The notes under the pieces are model-generated. The model did no database searches, was not told the DNA's origin, and saw nothing but the letters and a program-made list of their open reading frames with translations. From Prunella strophiata (Eukaryota; Chordata; Aves; Passeriformes; Prunellidae): 64,000 bases of DNA. Below are positions 1 to 13,679 of this stretch, piece by piece. The stretch covers positions 22,863,569-22,927,568 of the forward strand of contig JAZBQD010000001.1 in assembly GCA_036583965.1 (NCBI GenBank). The letters run 5' to 3'. Both the position numbers and the translations under genes were made by a program. Positions within the stretch are counted from its first letter, which is position 1. The number at the start of each line of letters is the position of its first letter.

Positions 1-2754
1 TTCAGTTATTGACATACAAACAAGGCAACTGTTGCTGCTTAGGTCTCTCACCATGCTGCTACCTCCCCTTTTTGGCACTGTAGCCTAAACCCACCTCAGT
101 CTCAGTTAGATCCAGATTCTCTGTCCCCTCCATTACAGAAATTATTCTTTCAGTTTGCACTAAGCACTTTTGAACTAAGCAGACATATATGTGAGAATGA
201 AGTGCTATTGTTTATTTCTGTTATGCATTGTCTGTACTTGAATTGTATTGATCACTTCTGATTTATTTTATTTCTGTTTCATTTTGTCATTCTCAGGGCT
301 CTGCATTTGAAAAAGATTTTGAAATGAGATGTTGGTAGTTACCTGCCATTAACAGAAATTTCTTTTGCTGGCAGATGTTGCAGGCCTTCAGTTACACTAA
401 AACAGGCTAAATCAAGTGTTTGGAGAAAAAAGTCATAGGTGCTAAAGCATTGTAAATGGGCTGTCTGTGATGTATTTATCATGAGCAATCTTTCATACAT
501 GGCACTTTCTTGAGGACAGGAAGAGTCAAATTTCCATAGCAACCTCAAACACTGCTGAAGTTGTTCTGGCAACAATTTGATGCTTTACTATGTTTGCTTC
601 TTAAATTTATCTTAACTGTTAAGGAGAAAACTGAACATAAGAAAGTTCAGGAACAGACTGTCAGCTTGAGGTATTTAACTTGCATGAGAAGTATAGCTGA
701 GTGGAATCTGTGTTTTGTATTTTTAGCATCCTAAACTTTCTGCTAACTTCATTTTGTAGCAAAGTGACCATCATGTGCATTTTTTTGAAAAACAAACCCT
801 GAAGGAGTAAACCCCCTATGTCCTCTATTCCTGCCTTCCCTGTCACAAGAGCAGCCTCGTGAAGTACTTGCCAGTTCTTTCCAGGTGCATTTTTGTATAG
901 GAACACGTTACTTTCTGCACTTCATGTTGCACCATTTATGTTGGCATAGATAAGATCAGTGTTTCTGAAGCCCTTCTTGGATTTGGTGGCTCTGCATTTG
1001 GCCCAGCTGGGCAGGAGGAATGGAAATGTTGGTTGGCTGCAGGTGACACCACTCATGGTGATAAACTAAGATGTAGTTACTGCCTAATCACAGATGACCT
1101 GGAATTGTGAGGGAGTGTTAATGGGGAGAGAAGGATAGAGGAGGAGGCTGCTTGAAGGCACAGGTTGGTTTCTTCTGCTGAGCAGTTTTCCTGTCCTCAC
1201 AGGTTTTATTTATATGCTGTGGGTTCAATATCCATTTGCTGTGCACATGCAGAGGCCAGGGCTGGGAGCATATTGTTTTACCACTTCCTTTCTTGTACCC
1301 TTGGATTGACATCCTTGCAGCTGCTGGCCAAATCAGGAAGTTGAGTCAAGGGCTAGAAATGGCAAAGATATGTCCAATGACTTCTTGAAAGAAAAAGCAA
1401 AAACTTAAACTGAACACACTTGTGTTTCTCTTTGTAAAGTCTGTCCTGTTAAGATGATGTCAGTCCTAAACAAATTATGAAATAACACTGAAACCATTTA
1501 ATTTTTTGAAATTGATCAGGTATCAACAAACCACTTTATGTTCTCTGGGGGTTTAGAACACTTCTGGTTTTCTGGCATCTGCTGCGTGATATATTCATGT
1601 AAATGGGGGAAGGACATGCAGTGAAACTTTGGTTTGGGATTGGTTTTTTCCCCCCTAACTTATCTGCACTTCCTTGCAGTAAAGCCTGAGGTTACTTCAG
1701 CAATAGTTATTGTTAATTCTTTGAGGTATTTTATCTTGTTTAATGTGCATTGCATAGTTACATACAGTATCTTTAATGACAGAAGGTGAATCAATGTTAA
1801 GAGCTATAAGTTTAGGACTATTTAAAGTCTTGAGAAACCAAAACAATTTCAGAAGAGTATTCATTAGGCTGATTTTGTAAGCAATCAAAATAGACTCCTA
1901 TTGATTAGGGGGTTGATCTTTGTTTACAAGTAATATCCTTTTGCAGTAATTAATACTTTACTAGAGAAATATGGCAGACCTCATCTAACCTTGAGTAAGT
2001 CTGACTTCTTATTTACAGAGAGGTGAATTATTAACACAATTAATGATAAAATGTTTATTTTTTGTCTACCAACTCTCAGAGGGTCCACCAGTCATGGGTA
2101 GAAAAAAAAAAAGTACTGTGTTCAGCTTTTTTGTCTTTTATTAGCTGCTATTGTGTTCCATTTTGACTACTTTATGGAAAAGTCTTTGTCTATTAGTTAG
2201 CCAATTTTTGAATAGGTCTGTATAAGGAAAAAATTAATTATTCTTACATATAATGCATCATTCTGAAAAAATCCTGAGTATTTTAATTTGAAATTTCCCA
2301 TCAATTTCGAGTCTAGGACATGGGGTAAGTACCTAATTTCTTTTAATAAATGATACAAAATTATATTTCTGTTCTTGGCTCTAGTTTCAGATGACTCTGA
2401 AAAATTCTTACATATTTAATTTGAAGGGTTTTACTGAGATTTTAAATGCATATACTGAGTTGCTGCAAACTGTATTAGTACCATCACAATAGGAATAAAC
2501 TACTGATTAGTCAGGCTGATTGTGAGTGGATAGATGTTGTTGGAATCACTGAAACATTTAGCTGCATCCTGACATGAGCTGAATAGTACTTTTTATCATT
2601 GGCTGATATATTTAGTTATTTTGAAAGTATAATAATAAAACTTTACATTAATATAAATACAGCAAAAATCTCTTTGTGTTCTACAGAATTTTTTACATTT
2701 GAGTGTAACCAGCTTTTTAGGGAACTATGTTCCTATGTGTTTTGGTGTATTTGC
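1..2754. other. Intronic sequence, no recognisable feature
   Basis: AT-rich sequence with short open frames only (under 85 codons), none resembling a known protein. A short A-run lies near 2101-2112. I see no repeat family, RNA gene or splice-flanked exon here. Confidence 0.5.
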
Positions 2755-2812
2755 TGGAATAGGATGATTGTAGGTCCCTTCCAACTCAGCATATTCTGTG
2801 ATCCTATGATTC
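2755..2812 (+). mobile_element. CR1 LINE 3' tail, short 5'-truncated fragment
   Basis: The sequence around 2772-2812 reads gtaggtcccttccaactcag and then attctgtgat and cctatgattc. This is the standard avian CR1 3' end, 'gtcccttccaacc...' followed by repeats of the ATTCTRTGA octamer. Only the last ~60 bases are present, so this is a dead, strongly 5'-truncated copy, as is usual for CR1. The + orientation follows from the octamers reading forwards. The left boundary is approximate. Confidence 0.75.
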
Positions 2813-5800
2813 AGTGTTCTGTAAGGCTCAGTTACTAAGCTAAAGCCTGTTGGTTTTGATTCCTGAATTTCTATTTGTCCGCATATGCTCTTGCTTGTAG
2901 TAGCACTTCTACTATTCTAAATCACAGTACTTTTAGTACTTGTGGCACTTTAGTCCAAATTATTCATTAAACTTTTTTATTGCTTCTAAATATAAAATCA
3001 ACTCTTTTTTTTTTCACATCATGATTATATAAAGTGTTACAGAAGTTACAGGGTATATCTTTGTGGCTTAAAGCAGAGTTTGAAGATGCACCATGAGACA
3101 CTTCCTTTCAGCAATCTTGTTAGTAGTGAATTGTACATGATTGCAGAATACATGAAGAAGCACCAACACCTCTGTAAACTGCTTGTATGATGTTGCTGGG
3201 ATCAGATGCTTTACTGAACTTTGAGGCAAGATGCTAATCCTTGAAATCCTGAACAATGGGCATCACTATCCCCTCATCCCTCCCCTTTTGAACTACCTCC
3301 TTCTGTTAGATTACTTAGGACAGACCTAATTGATTCTGTTTTGCTTCCTGGGTAGGACACATTTACAAGGTAGTTTGAGAGGTGGTAATGAATTGATTAT
3401 TTATTGGCAAGTAGAGTGATAGGCATTTGTGTGCAGTCATCTTCTAAGATTCCTGGTCCAGTTTATTCAGGAGCAGTACTTGGGGCAGTTATGGACAACT
3501 GTGGAGGAGTTGCATTAAGTCAGAGATGTCTTTTAGAACTCTGTCTTGAAAATAATATAAAACTAAAATAGAATCACTGTGTGCCTTTATTTATTGGTGC
3601 TTTTCTACTGCTGTCCTGTGGAAAAAAGCAGTTACAGGTTTGAAATTGCATCAGAACTTTCATTGGACTTCTTGTCAAACTGATGTCAGGCTGTCACCTA
3701 GACAGGCAGGCTTGTGTGAACCTCCACCAAGTGCCATCAGCTTTGCTGGTGAAGGTAGCTGCAGGCAGCAGCAGTATCTGATCAGTCAGGACTCTGGTGC
3801 ACTTGCAGCACAGAAATGGGCTATGCCTGGATTTGCAGGTGGAGTTTTTATAACTTTTTTTTGCATGGATAGTTTTTATAAGCCTGACTAATATGTTCAA
3901 TATACAGAGAACTTGCTATGACTCTGCTGTTTTTCCACCACCCCCAAAATGTGGTGAGGCAGAAATGCAGCTCTTATGTGTGCCTGAATATGCAGCAATT
4001 TGTATTTCCTTTAAACTTGGAGAATCTCAGATGAGCTTTTGTTAGGAAAGAATTTATACAGTTTTCATATGGTCCCTTATTAATAGTTTTGCTTTTCTTT
4101 CCTTCATATATATGAAACATATATCTTGGAAGTTAATCAACCTATGTAAGTGCTGTGTATACATACTACTAGACAGTTCTGCTTCAGGGGGGCTTGATGG
4201 CATTCTTAATTGATCATATGGTTTTTCTCTACCAGGCTATTTTCCTGTGTTACTATCAAAATACCCAGTGAACTGTAATTAATCACATTTTTGCACACAG
4301 CTGTGAAATTACTGCCACTGCTGTAGAATGCTGTTTTCAACATCTTTGGCTGCTGCAATTGCACAATCTTTTAATGACAGATGTACTTGGAGTTCCTTCA
4401 ATACACATGACATTATTGGCACACCAGGATTGTATGCTAGATTATTTATTAGAATAACCAGTGCACTTTTTATTGTGCCTTTTATACCCTCCTCTGAATA
4501 TCTAACCTAAGCTTCCTCTCACAGTGACAAAATGGACCAGTGTCATATCCTTAAATGCTACAAATGCACATCCAATGTACAAATGAAAGCAGGAAGGGCA
4601 ACTATTCCACACATCCAGGCAGGGAAAGTTGGTGCTGTTGGATGTCATTTGACTGCTCCTGTGTTTGCTGCTTTTGGGGGTAGTGTGTAGGACATCTCAC
4701 CTGCCCAGAACACTGGAAAGCTGTAAGCTGTTTTGTGTCCATACCACATCTTTCTGTAAGTGTTATTTTAATCAAATTTTGTGTAGTAGAGAAGACAAAC
4801 TGGCTTTTTCTCTGGTTTTACAGCATTCTAACCAATTCCTTTTATATGTTAATGGTATTGTAACATATGTTTCAGTATATGTGTTTACAGTGAGACACAG
4901 ACAGGTTTGTTTTTGTCATCTACGTAATTTACTGTATAAAGAAAGTCCAGGTCTGTTACTTGGCTGTGGATGTTTTGGCACAGTGACTCCATAAAAGGTA
5001 GTTATTTCCTATCAGGGAACTGGTTCTCTTTAACATATATGTACTTTTTTTTCACTGGTGTTAACCAGGGTCTTAGCATCTCCATTGTGAGTTTAAAACT
5101 CTAACTGCAGTTTGCTTTCTTGGTACAGTTTCAGTATAGATTTCTCAACTAATGTAGTCCAGATTTTTGTTGGTTGCCTTTAGAGTTTGTCTTTGAAATG
5201 AACTAAAAGATCTATTTATCTTAATAAATGAGAGATGAAATGGGAGGTAACAGGAAAGTTATTGCAAAATTTATAAAACACAATAAATCGCAAATACTGT
5301 TGTTATGTTGGCCAGCAATAACATTTTAAAATAATAAATAATAACATTTATAAAAAGTAAATGAAGAAAACCCAGTAACTGTTTATATCAAATTTCCTAT
5401 GGAAAATAAGTCATTAGGCCAAAGCAGATACTTGCTTCTCCCTTGAAATTCTGTTTTCAACTGTGATCCAAAATTGTGACAAACCAAAGAATATTAGTAA
5501 CCACATATGCATGTAAACACAGTAAGTTTTTATTTATCAGAAATTGAGCCTTATTTTCCATTTCCAAGGCAGGCATGAGAAGATGGGTATGAATTACCAC
5601 AAATTAACTGCAATAAGTAAGGCCAGTAAGATTGGAGTTTCTTTTTAAAGCAGTCTTGTGTTCAAACAGCCTTCCCATTAGAGTAATGAAAATAAGAAGT
5701 TAAAAAAAAAAATCCTTGTGTAAAGTGATTTTCAATCCTGTATATTTTCAACTGTTGTAATTCTTGGCCATTGGTTTTATAATGCTCTTCAAGTCATTTG

Positions 5801-6902
5801 TTGTGCAGAGTAGTTAGGGTTTTCTTAATGCAGGGTTTTGGGTGTCCTGTGTCAGAGACTGTAGCTTGGATCCACCTTCACTGACTCTCCCAATGCCCTC
5901 CCCCATGCTCACTGACTTTGATGAGTTCACCAACCATATTTCTGTCTCTTCTGCCTTGCAGACAAAACCTGTGCTCTCTTTGTTCTTAACATTTTACTGC
6001 TCAATTGAACTGTCCTGCACATTAGTCACCCTCTGAGGGAATGAGTTTGCAAGTAGGAGCAGTTGTGGAGTGGGGAAATAACGTAGTTCCTGTCTGAGAC
6101 CAAGTGATGAAATTCATTGGCCAAAATTTCTTTTTCATACTGTATGTTGAGAAAGGCCAGATTTCTACCTCATGGACATTGACTCAGTAGTGCTTGGCTT
6201 TGAGATTAACAAAGCAGTTTACAGATCTGATTAAATTTTCCAGATTCATGAAACAATGATTTGCAGCATGTTCATAGTTCTAGGCTTAACTTTCAACCAT
6301 GAAGTCTGGAATGATACTTTTATTATTAAGAAGTCATTCTCTTGAGTAGTTTTGTGAGAAGAGATGAGGTCAGTTGTGATTTCTTATGATTCAGAGGGAC
6401 AGAAATAGTAAAGAAGACTTCTTTTCCCCACAATTTATCTGGTTTCCAATTTTAATTAGATTTTAGTAGTCATACAAAAAATTTGGCTATATGATGTTGT
6501 TCTTTTGTCTGCTGGGATTGCTGCTCAGCTGAGAAAGGATTCACTACTTCCTTTGCCTCCAGGATGTGCTGCATGTTTTGAGAGAGGAAGGGTCTATCTC
6601 ACTGTTTGAAAGGAGATACCACCAGTAACAGGATAGGTGTGAAAGCAATGGAGTTTTCTACTTGAACTGCTCATCTTTGGTTCCAAGCTATGACTGGAGC
6701 TTGATTTAGTTCTCTGCTGCTGTTTGACAACATTGGAAGTCGTGTTGGTTCTTCTGGAGCTGTCTGAGGGGCTTGCACTGGGATGGAGGCTGCTAGCAGA
6801 GGAAAAAAGCAGTTTTGGAATTCATTGTCAAAGAGCAAAAAAACCATGAGTGTGAGGAGAACTGGGGAAAGAATGCTCTGTACTTGTGCTATTTACCACT
6901 CC
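2813..6902. other. Intronic sequence, no recognisable feature
   Basis: Mostly AT-rich, with open frames up to 109 codons (4665-4994) that resemble nothing known and lack codon bias or splice support. Nothing further was recognised. Confidence 0.5.
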
Positions 6903-7330
6903 TTCACAGAATGACTGGCTTGGAAGAGACCTTAAAGATCAACCCATGGCCTCACACCTCAGCTAAGCCCTGGCACTGAGTGCCACATCCAATCTTTTTT
7001 TAAACACTTCCAAGGATGGTGACTCCACCACCTCCCTGGGCAGACCATTCCAGAACTTTATCACCCTTTCTGTAAAAAACCTTTTCCTAACATCCAACCT
7101 ATATTTCCCTTGATGCAGCTGGAGACTGTGCCCTCTGGTTCTGTCAGTGCTGCCTGGAGAAAGAGACCAACCCCACCTGACTACAGGCACCCTTCAGGAG
7201 CTGTAGAGAGTGATGAGGTCACCTCTGAGTCTCCTTTTCTCCAGGCTGAGCACCCCCAGCTCCCTCAGTGGTTCCTCACAGGGTTTGTGTTCCCAGCCCC
7301 TCTCCAGCCTCGTTGCCCTCCTCTAACCTT
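6903..7330 (-). mobile_element. CR1 LINE 3' fragment, minus strand, with the end of the reverse-transcriptase ORF
   Basis: On the + strand the fragment opens with ttcacagaat, the reverse complement of the CR1 terminal octamer, then tggaagagaccttaaagatc, the inverted classic CR1 tail. It continues through the usual CR1 blocks (ctccctgggcagaccattcc, ccttttctccaggctgagca) to about 7330. The minus-strand frame at 6963-7190 is open for 75 codons and reads like the C-terminus of CR1 ORF2: a block [20 protein letters not shown], then [12 protein letters not shown]. The intact reading of this tail suggests a younger copy than the other CR1 pieces in the window. It is 5'-truncated and cannot move by itself. 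Confidence 0.9.
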
Positions 7331-8438
7331 CTTCAGGTTGTTTTGACTTTTTTCTTCTGTTTCAGTATCAGCTTTTGTCTATATTGAACCTGTTAACACA
7401 AAAGACTCAGTCTCCAGCCCTTGCTGGTTTGCTCTCTTCCCAAAGTAGCCAGAATGAGGTATAAACTAAAACACAGCTTTCTCAGGTAAGTGACTGCCAG
7501 AATATCAGGTCAGCATCTCCCAAATTCAGAGAACTGTTGCAGGAGCTCACTGGAGTCAAAAGGGGGAGTCTTTGTTCTCCCTCTTCTTTTCTCTGAAGGT
7601 GGTTCAAATGATTCTGCTCTTTCACTAGAGCACATAGAGCCAATGTGTTGGGATAAATAGAATCATACAATATCTGGGGTAGCTGCTGTCTCCATTTTCC
7701 CTTTGAAAGGAGAATTACTGCTGCCACAGAAAACTGCAGAGCAGGATGAAGTCCAGTAGGTTTTTCCTTTTCCTTCCTTGTAGTGACATTTTCATGTTGT
7801 CTTTTTTGCCATTTTTGGAGGGAAGAATGGGAGAGAATCCCTTGCCTAGATTCCAGCTGGTGGGTTGAATAAAGGAGTGGATAGTGAAAAAAGTACATGT
7901 GTTTGTTTGTGCAGAGCCCCCAGAATACCAGTGATTCAGCTTCATCAGAGCTCTGGGAAGAAAAACTGAAAGCAGGAAACCTCCCCCACCACTTCTGCAT
8001 AACAGAGACTGGGGTGATGGTCACAGGCAGAGCAATGTTATCATTTCACAAATGCATCACAATATAATCCAGGTTTGAGGAATCACTGATCCCTTTTCTG
8101 TGATGCCTACAAATTCCTCACTTTAGACACATGATCACCTCCATTCTCCTGTTTGTCCTCTGTTTTCTTCCTCATTTTGCCAGGTCTTGTGCAAGGATCT
8201 GTTTAACAAGACTGATGACTGTAGGGATGTCATCTCAGCCAGACTGGAGATGATTCTCCATGTAATACAGAGAAAAGTTTTCATTCCCAGCCACACAACC
8301 TCTCCTGAAGTGGAGAGGTTTTAGAAGAGGCTAACCAGATTTCTGAGGAAATGCATATTTAACAGCCTTGTGACAAGTTTCTTCCTGTGGCCATAACAGA
8401 TAAATGGCCCTCTGGACCACACTTTTGAATCCTGTGAA
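7331..8438. other. Intronic sequence; includes a long chance ORF
   Basis: The minus-strand frame 7482-8024 is open for 180 codons, but the translation has no recognisable domain, is overlapped by another open frame, and has no splice or promoter context. A frame of this length is expected about once by chance in 64 kb of six-frame sequence. No other feature was seen. Confidence 0.45.
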
Positions 8439-8499
8439 TTCTGTTTACTGCCCTGGGAAACCAAACCCATAGTTTGGTTTCCCAGGGCAGTATACAGAA
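8439..8499. repeat. Near-perfect inverted repeat (28-bp arms, 5-nt loop)
   Basis: The left arm (8439-8466) and right arm (8472-8499) are reverse complements over 28 bp with one mismatch (T8445 against T8493), separated by the loop ccata. The 19 bp nearest the loop on each side pair without any mismatch (core actgccctgggaaaccaaac). The arms end abruptly at both outer edges. It could form a stable hairpin in RNA or single-stranded DNA. Origins to consider are a template-switch mutation, a small foldback element, or a short microRNA-like stem, though the loop is very small for a normal precursor. Confidence 0.9.
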
Positions 8500-11218
8500 C
8501 GTGCTCCCTGGGGTCAGGTCCAAGGCTCAGAGTTACAGACACCTTGTCCTGTCCTGCTTGCTAGAGATTTGTCTTAAAAACAGTTTTTAGAACTCTTCTC
8601 CCTAAAGATTTCTCACTAGTTTCAAAACTTCTCTTCTAAAAGTGCTCCATTTGTGGAATCTGGTTCTGCAGTTTGCTAACCATTCAGCTTCAGTAACCTT
8701 AATTTTGTGAAGAAACTTGAAACTATAATAGTCTAGGAAAAAAAAGAAGTTGACACACAAATGCAGACACATGTGTCAATGTGCCATTTGTTCCTTTTCT
8801 CTTACTCCTTTTACAATGCCTGGGAGCCATTTGGTATTTCTTCACTGTCCTGGATCCTCAATCCCCTCTTGCCCTCCTCAGCTGTGTTTTCATGGAGCTG
8901 GTAGCTGCCTCCTTCATGGGGTGCATGTCTCTCTTATAGCTCTGCTTTCCATGTGAGTCAGTCCAAGGACAGTGCAATGAGAGCAATGTAGAGTACAGGA
9001 TTATTAATGGGAATCTGCTTTATGTAGACTTTGTTTTTCTCAGAGGACAGGATGTTTGATTTGTGCAGTTCCTCTTCACAGCTCCCTTTTGGAGCTGGAA
9101 TGCCATGTTCCAGTATTGGTCAGTCACAGCAGCTCACAGGACACACAGGATGCAGCTTCCTCCAGGAAATGCTTCTCTGGAGTGATGAAGGGCACATTTG
9201 CATGAGACAACTCGTGTTTAGTCACCTGACAAGGGTGCAGCCACCATGGCTAAAATGCAGGCTTTTCCCATGTCTGCTCATGTGCCTTTGCTGCTTTGTC
9301 TGGCTGGTGCAGAGGGTGCTGGAGGGCCTTCAGTGAAAGGAAGCAGGCTGTGGCTGGTTGAACAACTCTCCTGTGGATCTCCTGTCCCTCCACAGCTGGA
9401 GAGGCTGGCACAGACTCTCACTTGCTGTGAGTCACAGGTGGCTGTGCTGTGCTGTTCCAGGTATTGCCAGGATGGGAGCTGACTCCTCACAAAATCCCAT
9501 TTGGGGCTGGTGGTGCAATCCCCAACATGCTGTGCTGACATGTCACAGGAATGAAATTAATAACATCTCTGAGAGGAGCATTCCCAGGAACTTCTGAGAG
9601 CTTGAGTACTGCCACAAAGCCTGCCATGCTCCTAGGACACTGAACATGATGTTTGAGCCTCTTGTTCATCTCAGTTTGAGAGACAAAGGATCATCATTTG
9701 GATGGGAGAGGAAGAAGTTACTTGATGAGTATAAGCAGCTCTCACAGATATATTATAAAGGTGAAATATTGGCAGTTCATGTGTTTTTAGTGGCAAAACC
9801 ATTGTGAATTGATATTTATTACAGTATGCAGGCTGTCTTAAATTTGCAAAGTTGTTATTAATTGTAAAAACAGACAGAGGCATGAAAAGGATCAGAACTA
9901 AATGCCAAAACCACACTGTGACTTAACACATCTTGAATTTATGGAGCACAAGTTGGGGAAAGGGATCAAAAAACTAGAAGGATACAGATATGTAAATAAA
10001 TGGGTATTTCTGTTTATCAAGTCATGGAGTGCAAAAGACCTATGTGTCTTGGTCATACAGGTGGCAAGGTCCTTAAATAATGACTGACTGTGAAAAAGAA
10101 TAGATCTAAATTTATATTCATAGATTTCAAGTATCTCTGGACAAAATTGTTGTAGCCACGTAAAACATACACACAATTACTTGCTGATCTCCATATTAAG
10201 AACAATTTCAAAATTTGTTCCCTCACCCAGTTATTTATTGCTTTACTAGAACCCCCCTCAATTTACATCACTGAAAACTGCAAGTTAAACTCCTTGCTAG
10301 TGAGACCTTTTAAATCTAGGCAGCAAGATCAATTCTTCTGGTTTGAGAGAGTCTGCATTATACCACAGGAAGGTAAAAATATAAATATAAAAATATCAGC
10401 AGATGAAAACACTTGGTTTAACACACAGATTTGTTCTTCCTTGAAGAAAACAAACAAACAAAAAAAAACTAGTTAGGAAATGCTGCTCTCCCTGGATTAC
10501 AGTATTTTCTTGAAAAATAGTGCAAGTGATAGGTAAGCCTTTAGCAGCTATTTTGGGGGTGGTAATGAGCAGTGGAAATTAATGCATTTTTCATGATTTA
10601 TTTCCAGCACTGTAGGTTAATGGAGTCAATAGTGTCTCTTTTATTGTAGAACCACATCCTGTCTGGTTGAAAAGGATGGAATTATTAGCCAAGTCTGTCT
10701 CTCTCTGTGACTTTTTTGTCAAGACAGGAACTGCTTCATGCCATGCTGTCTGACAGCATTGCTCAAAAGCTCTTCTGTCACATGTCCTCCTTTCTTCCAA
10801 AGGCACTGGCTCTTTTTCTGAGGGGTAGAGATGAATGCTAGATTCTCTCAAATCTGAAGGTGTTTTTTGGACATGGTTTTAACGACTTTTAATGTCAGTG
10901 CTTTCACCATAGTCTGCTAATTACCAACCAACAATTATTATTATTCTGTAATACCAGCTGATGCAAAACACTGGCATATATTTACCTTACTTTGTTGTCA
11001 GGCATCTCTGATGTTTCTTTTTGTGTGCTTCCATGGTCAAACTGACTCTGTGCTTGTACTAAAGGTGGTAAATTTGTAACATCCTTACTGAGGTTGAAGG
11101 GCAGGTTGCTATACTCAGAATTACACCAGGTTATTTGCATGTAATATTCAAAGAAGAGCAGACTTAGAATTGACTGTCTGCTAATGTTGATCTGTTCTTT
11201 TGATTTTGGCACTGTGCT
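8500..11218. other. Intronic sequence, no recognisable feature
   Basis: Contains several overlapping short open frames (for example around 9031-9600, where GC is slightly higher), none resembling a known protein. No repeat family was recognised. Confidence 0.45.
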
Positions 11219-11465
11219 GTGTATGAATCATATTTAATGGCACAGGGAAGGCACCGTGCTCGGCGAGGGAACGAGGCCGTGTTGCATCTGTTTGAGTCAG
11301 CAGCCAGCGCGTTCTGCTGCAGCTCTGGTGGAACAGTCTGGAGGTCATTTGAGGGGACAGTGAGTCATGGCAGTGCCTCCTGCACTCAGCACAGGCTGCA
11401 GGGTGACACGCAGCTCTAGTGCAAACCTCTGCGTGACTGTAAGGAAGCGATGTGAAGTTAAAAAA
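11219..11465. promoter_or_regulatory. Candidate cis-regulatory patch with AP-1/MARE-type motifs
   Basis: A GC- and CpG-richer patch in AT-rich intron. It contains TGAGTCAGCA (about 11294-11303), a match to the extended AP-1/Maf recognition element, and a second TGAGTCA about 70 bases downstream (about 11362-11368). Two such 7-mers this close is more than expected by chance in a short region. This is motif evidence only; the function is inferred. Confidence 0.3.
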
Positions 11466-13679
11466 GGAAGTGTCGTTACTTGAAAAGAAAGATTTCTGGT
11501 TATACAGATGGGGGAAAAAAGCCCTATAATCGAAGTAAGGCATTGAGGGTTTGCAGGTGGAAAGATTTCCTTAATGTGTCAAGGTCTAACCACTCCATTT
11601 TTGTAGAACTTGCATTTCTTTATATAAAAGCAAATCTGGATTATAGATCCCTAATGCTGTATCTGAACTTATTGCTTGAGCTGACTAGATCGTTCGTTAA
11701 TCATAAAGCCACAGTTCTGTAGAAAGCTTAAGTATGAAATGAATTCTGGTTGTGGCCACCTCTGCTGTACAAATCTGTGAAAAACAATGCAAGTATCAGT
11801 TCATCCTCATTTCACATAACCACTGTGGGAAAACCTGTGAGCAGCTGAACGAGAAGTACTGCAATTTCTCCTGCTGAAGTGGTAAGAACGGTGAAAGCAG
11901 AAAGAGGCCAACTGGGATTGACCATAAAAAGCATACTTCCTTTCAGAACTAAAAATAAAACCTGTGAATCCTGAGTACCAAAGCTTGTCTACCAGATAAT
12001 TATGACACTCATTTACATAGTCTTTTATCTCCTTCTAGGGACTGGTCTGAACAGTCTTCTCTTAAAACACTCTTCCAGCTTCTGTGGTTGCCTTGCAGCA
12101 CAGGTTTTCAGGCTCCTTAGCTCAAAAGACATCTGACAACGTAGGTTGGTTTTAAGCAAGGTCTTGTGGGTTTGTGTTGTGTGGCACCCTGCCAGGGAGT
12201 TCTGGTGCCTCAGTTACAGGGAGGAACAGAGCTCTGAGCAGAACAACACTTGGTAATAAGTTGTGGAAGCTGAAGAAGATCCTCATCTCAGGCTGTCATT
12301 TTGTTTTAGAAGAGAGAGTGTTTTAGAGTAGGCGAATACATGTAGTTCCAGACAGGGGCCCCCATGCCTGCTGTTCTTCCATTCACTTAATTTGGCTAGT
12401 AAATGAAATATGAAAGTTCAAATTAGCACTGTGAGCTCTGTGGGGTCACTATGCTCCCACAGGATAGAGTTTCTGTAATACCAGTTTCCATTTTGAGTTT
12501 AGGAGATCACAGACCAAAAGACTTGTACTTTTAGAGTCATGGCTCAGGTTGCAAAGTCAACCATTGAAAAACTGGGAGACACTGTGGAATCACTCTGGAG
12601 GTGTAAATTGTCTGTGCAAATTTTCAATCCTCTGCTCCTGAACTTCAGAATTTTGTTTCATTTTAGCTGAATAAAATTACAATTAAAGCTGCATACTGTA
12701 ATGAAAGGATGACAGTATCTATGCCCTAATATTCTTCCTCAGTCATCTCAAAATCCACCAGTTAGTGGATAGATGATCCACCAATTCTTCTGTCAGTGGT
12801 ATAAGATGGTCCTTACCCAAGGCCTTCTGATTCACTATGCATTTTCCATAGTTTTCAAACTCTTGAGTATTTTTAAAATTTTACATAATGCAGATGATGT
12901 ATTCTTCCTTCTTCCCGTTACCCTACACACAGTTATGGGAATTGCCCAGAACATGCTTATTCTTAAAAACTTTCAAGTTTACTTAATAGCTAGGCTGGAT
13001 AGAAGACAAATGAAGAAGTTAATTTTGCTGGAGTTCTACAAAATACCCTGATCGGAATATGTCAGAGAGCATTATATGAAATGTAATTTAATAACTGTAG
13101 CTGAGACATAGTTGGTTGAAGTATTTAATAGAATTTAGAGTGCCTCATAGTTGTTCTGCATAAAAGTACATTAAAGTATTCAGAGGACAGATTTTGACTA
13201 TTTTTGTAAAAAAAAAAAAAAAAGAAAAAAACAAACCAGTTGACCAGATAGCATTGTAATACATAATATATTAAATGTTAGTCAGGAATGAAATTCTTCT
13301 GTTCCATCACTGGTGCTATAAAAATAGAAGTGGTCCGTTATCTTTTTAATATAGGCATCACTTTTTTAATGTTTACTTTAGGTCAAGAGTTATATAAGTC
13401 TTATTCCTAGTACTCCTCAAATATAATTTCTGCTCTACTTTCCAATGCCCAAAATAGTTTTCTGGTTAAAAGGCATTAATTATGAAGATGGCTATACCTT
13501 GTAGTCATCCTTTATAAAATTTCATATCAATAATGCTGTACTCAGGTGAAATTGAAATCAGGCTAATTGAAAATTTTTTAATGCCAGTATAGTAGAGTTT
13601 AAGTACATTTTTAAACTTTGAAAAGAAAAAATGTTTTTATTTCTACTAAAAGCCAAAGTTAGAGAATCAACTACAGTAT
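11466..13679. other. Intronic sequence with an A-rich tract
   Basis: No gene or classified repeat was seen. An A16 run at 13208-13223 continues as an A-rich stretch to about 13231. It may be a decayed poly(A) or simple repeat, but no element body could be recognised upstream of it. Confidence 0.45.

Noticed and set aside
7482..8024. 180-codon minus-strand open frame in the intron
   Set aside because: No domain, promoter or splice context. About one such frame is expected by chance across six frames of 64 kb.
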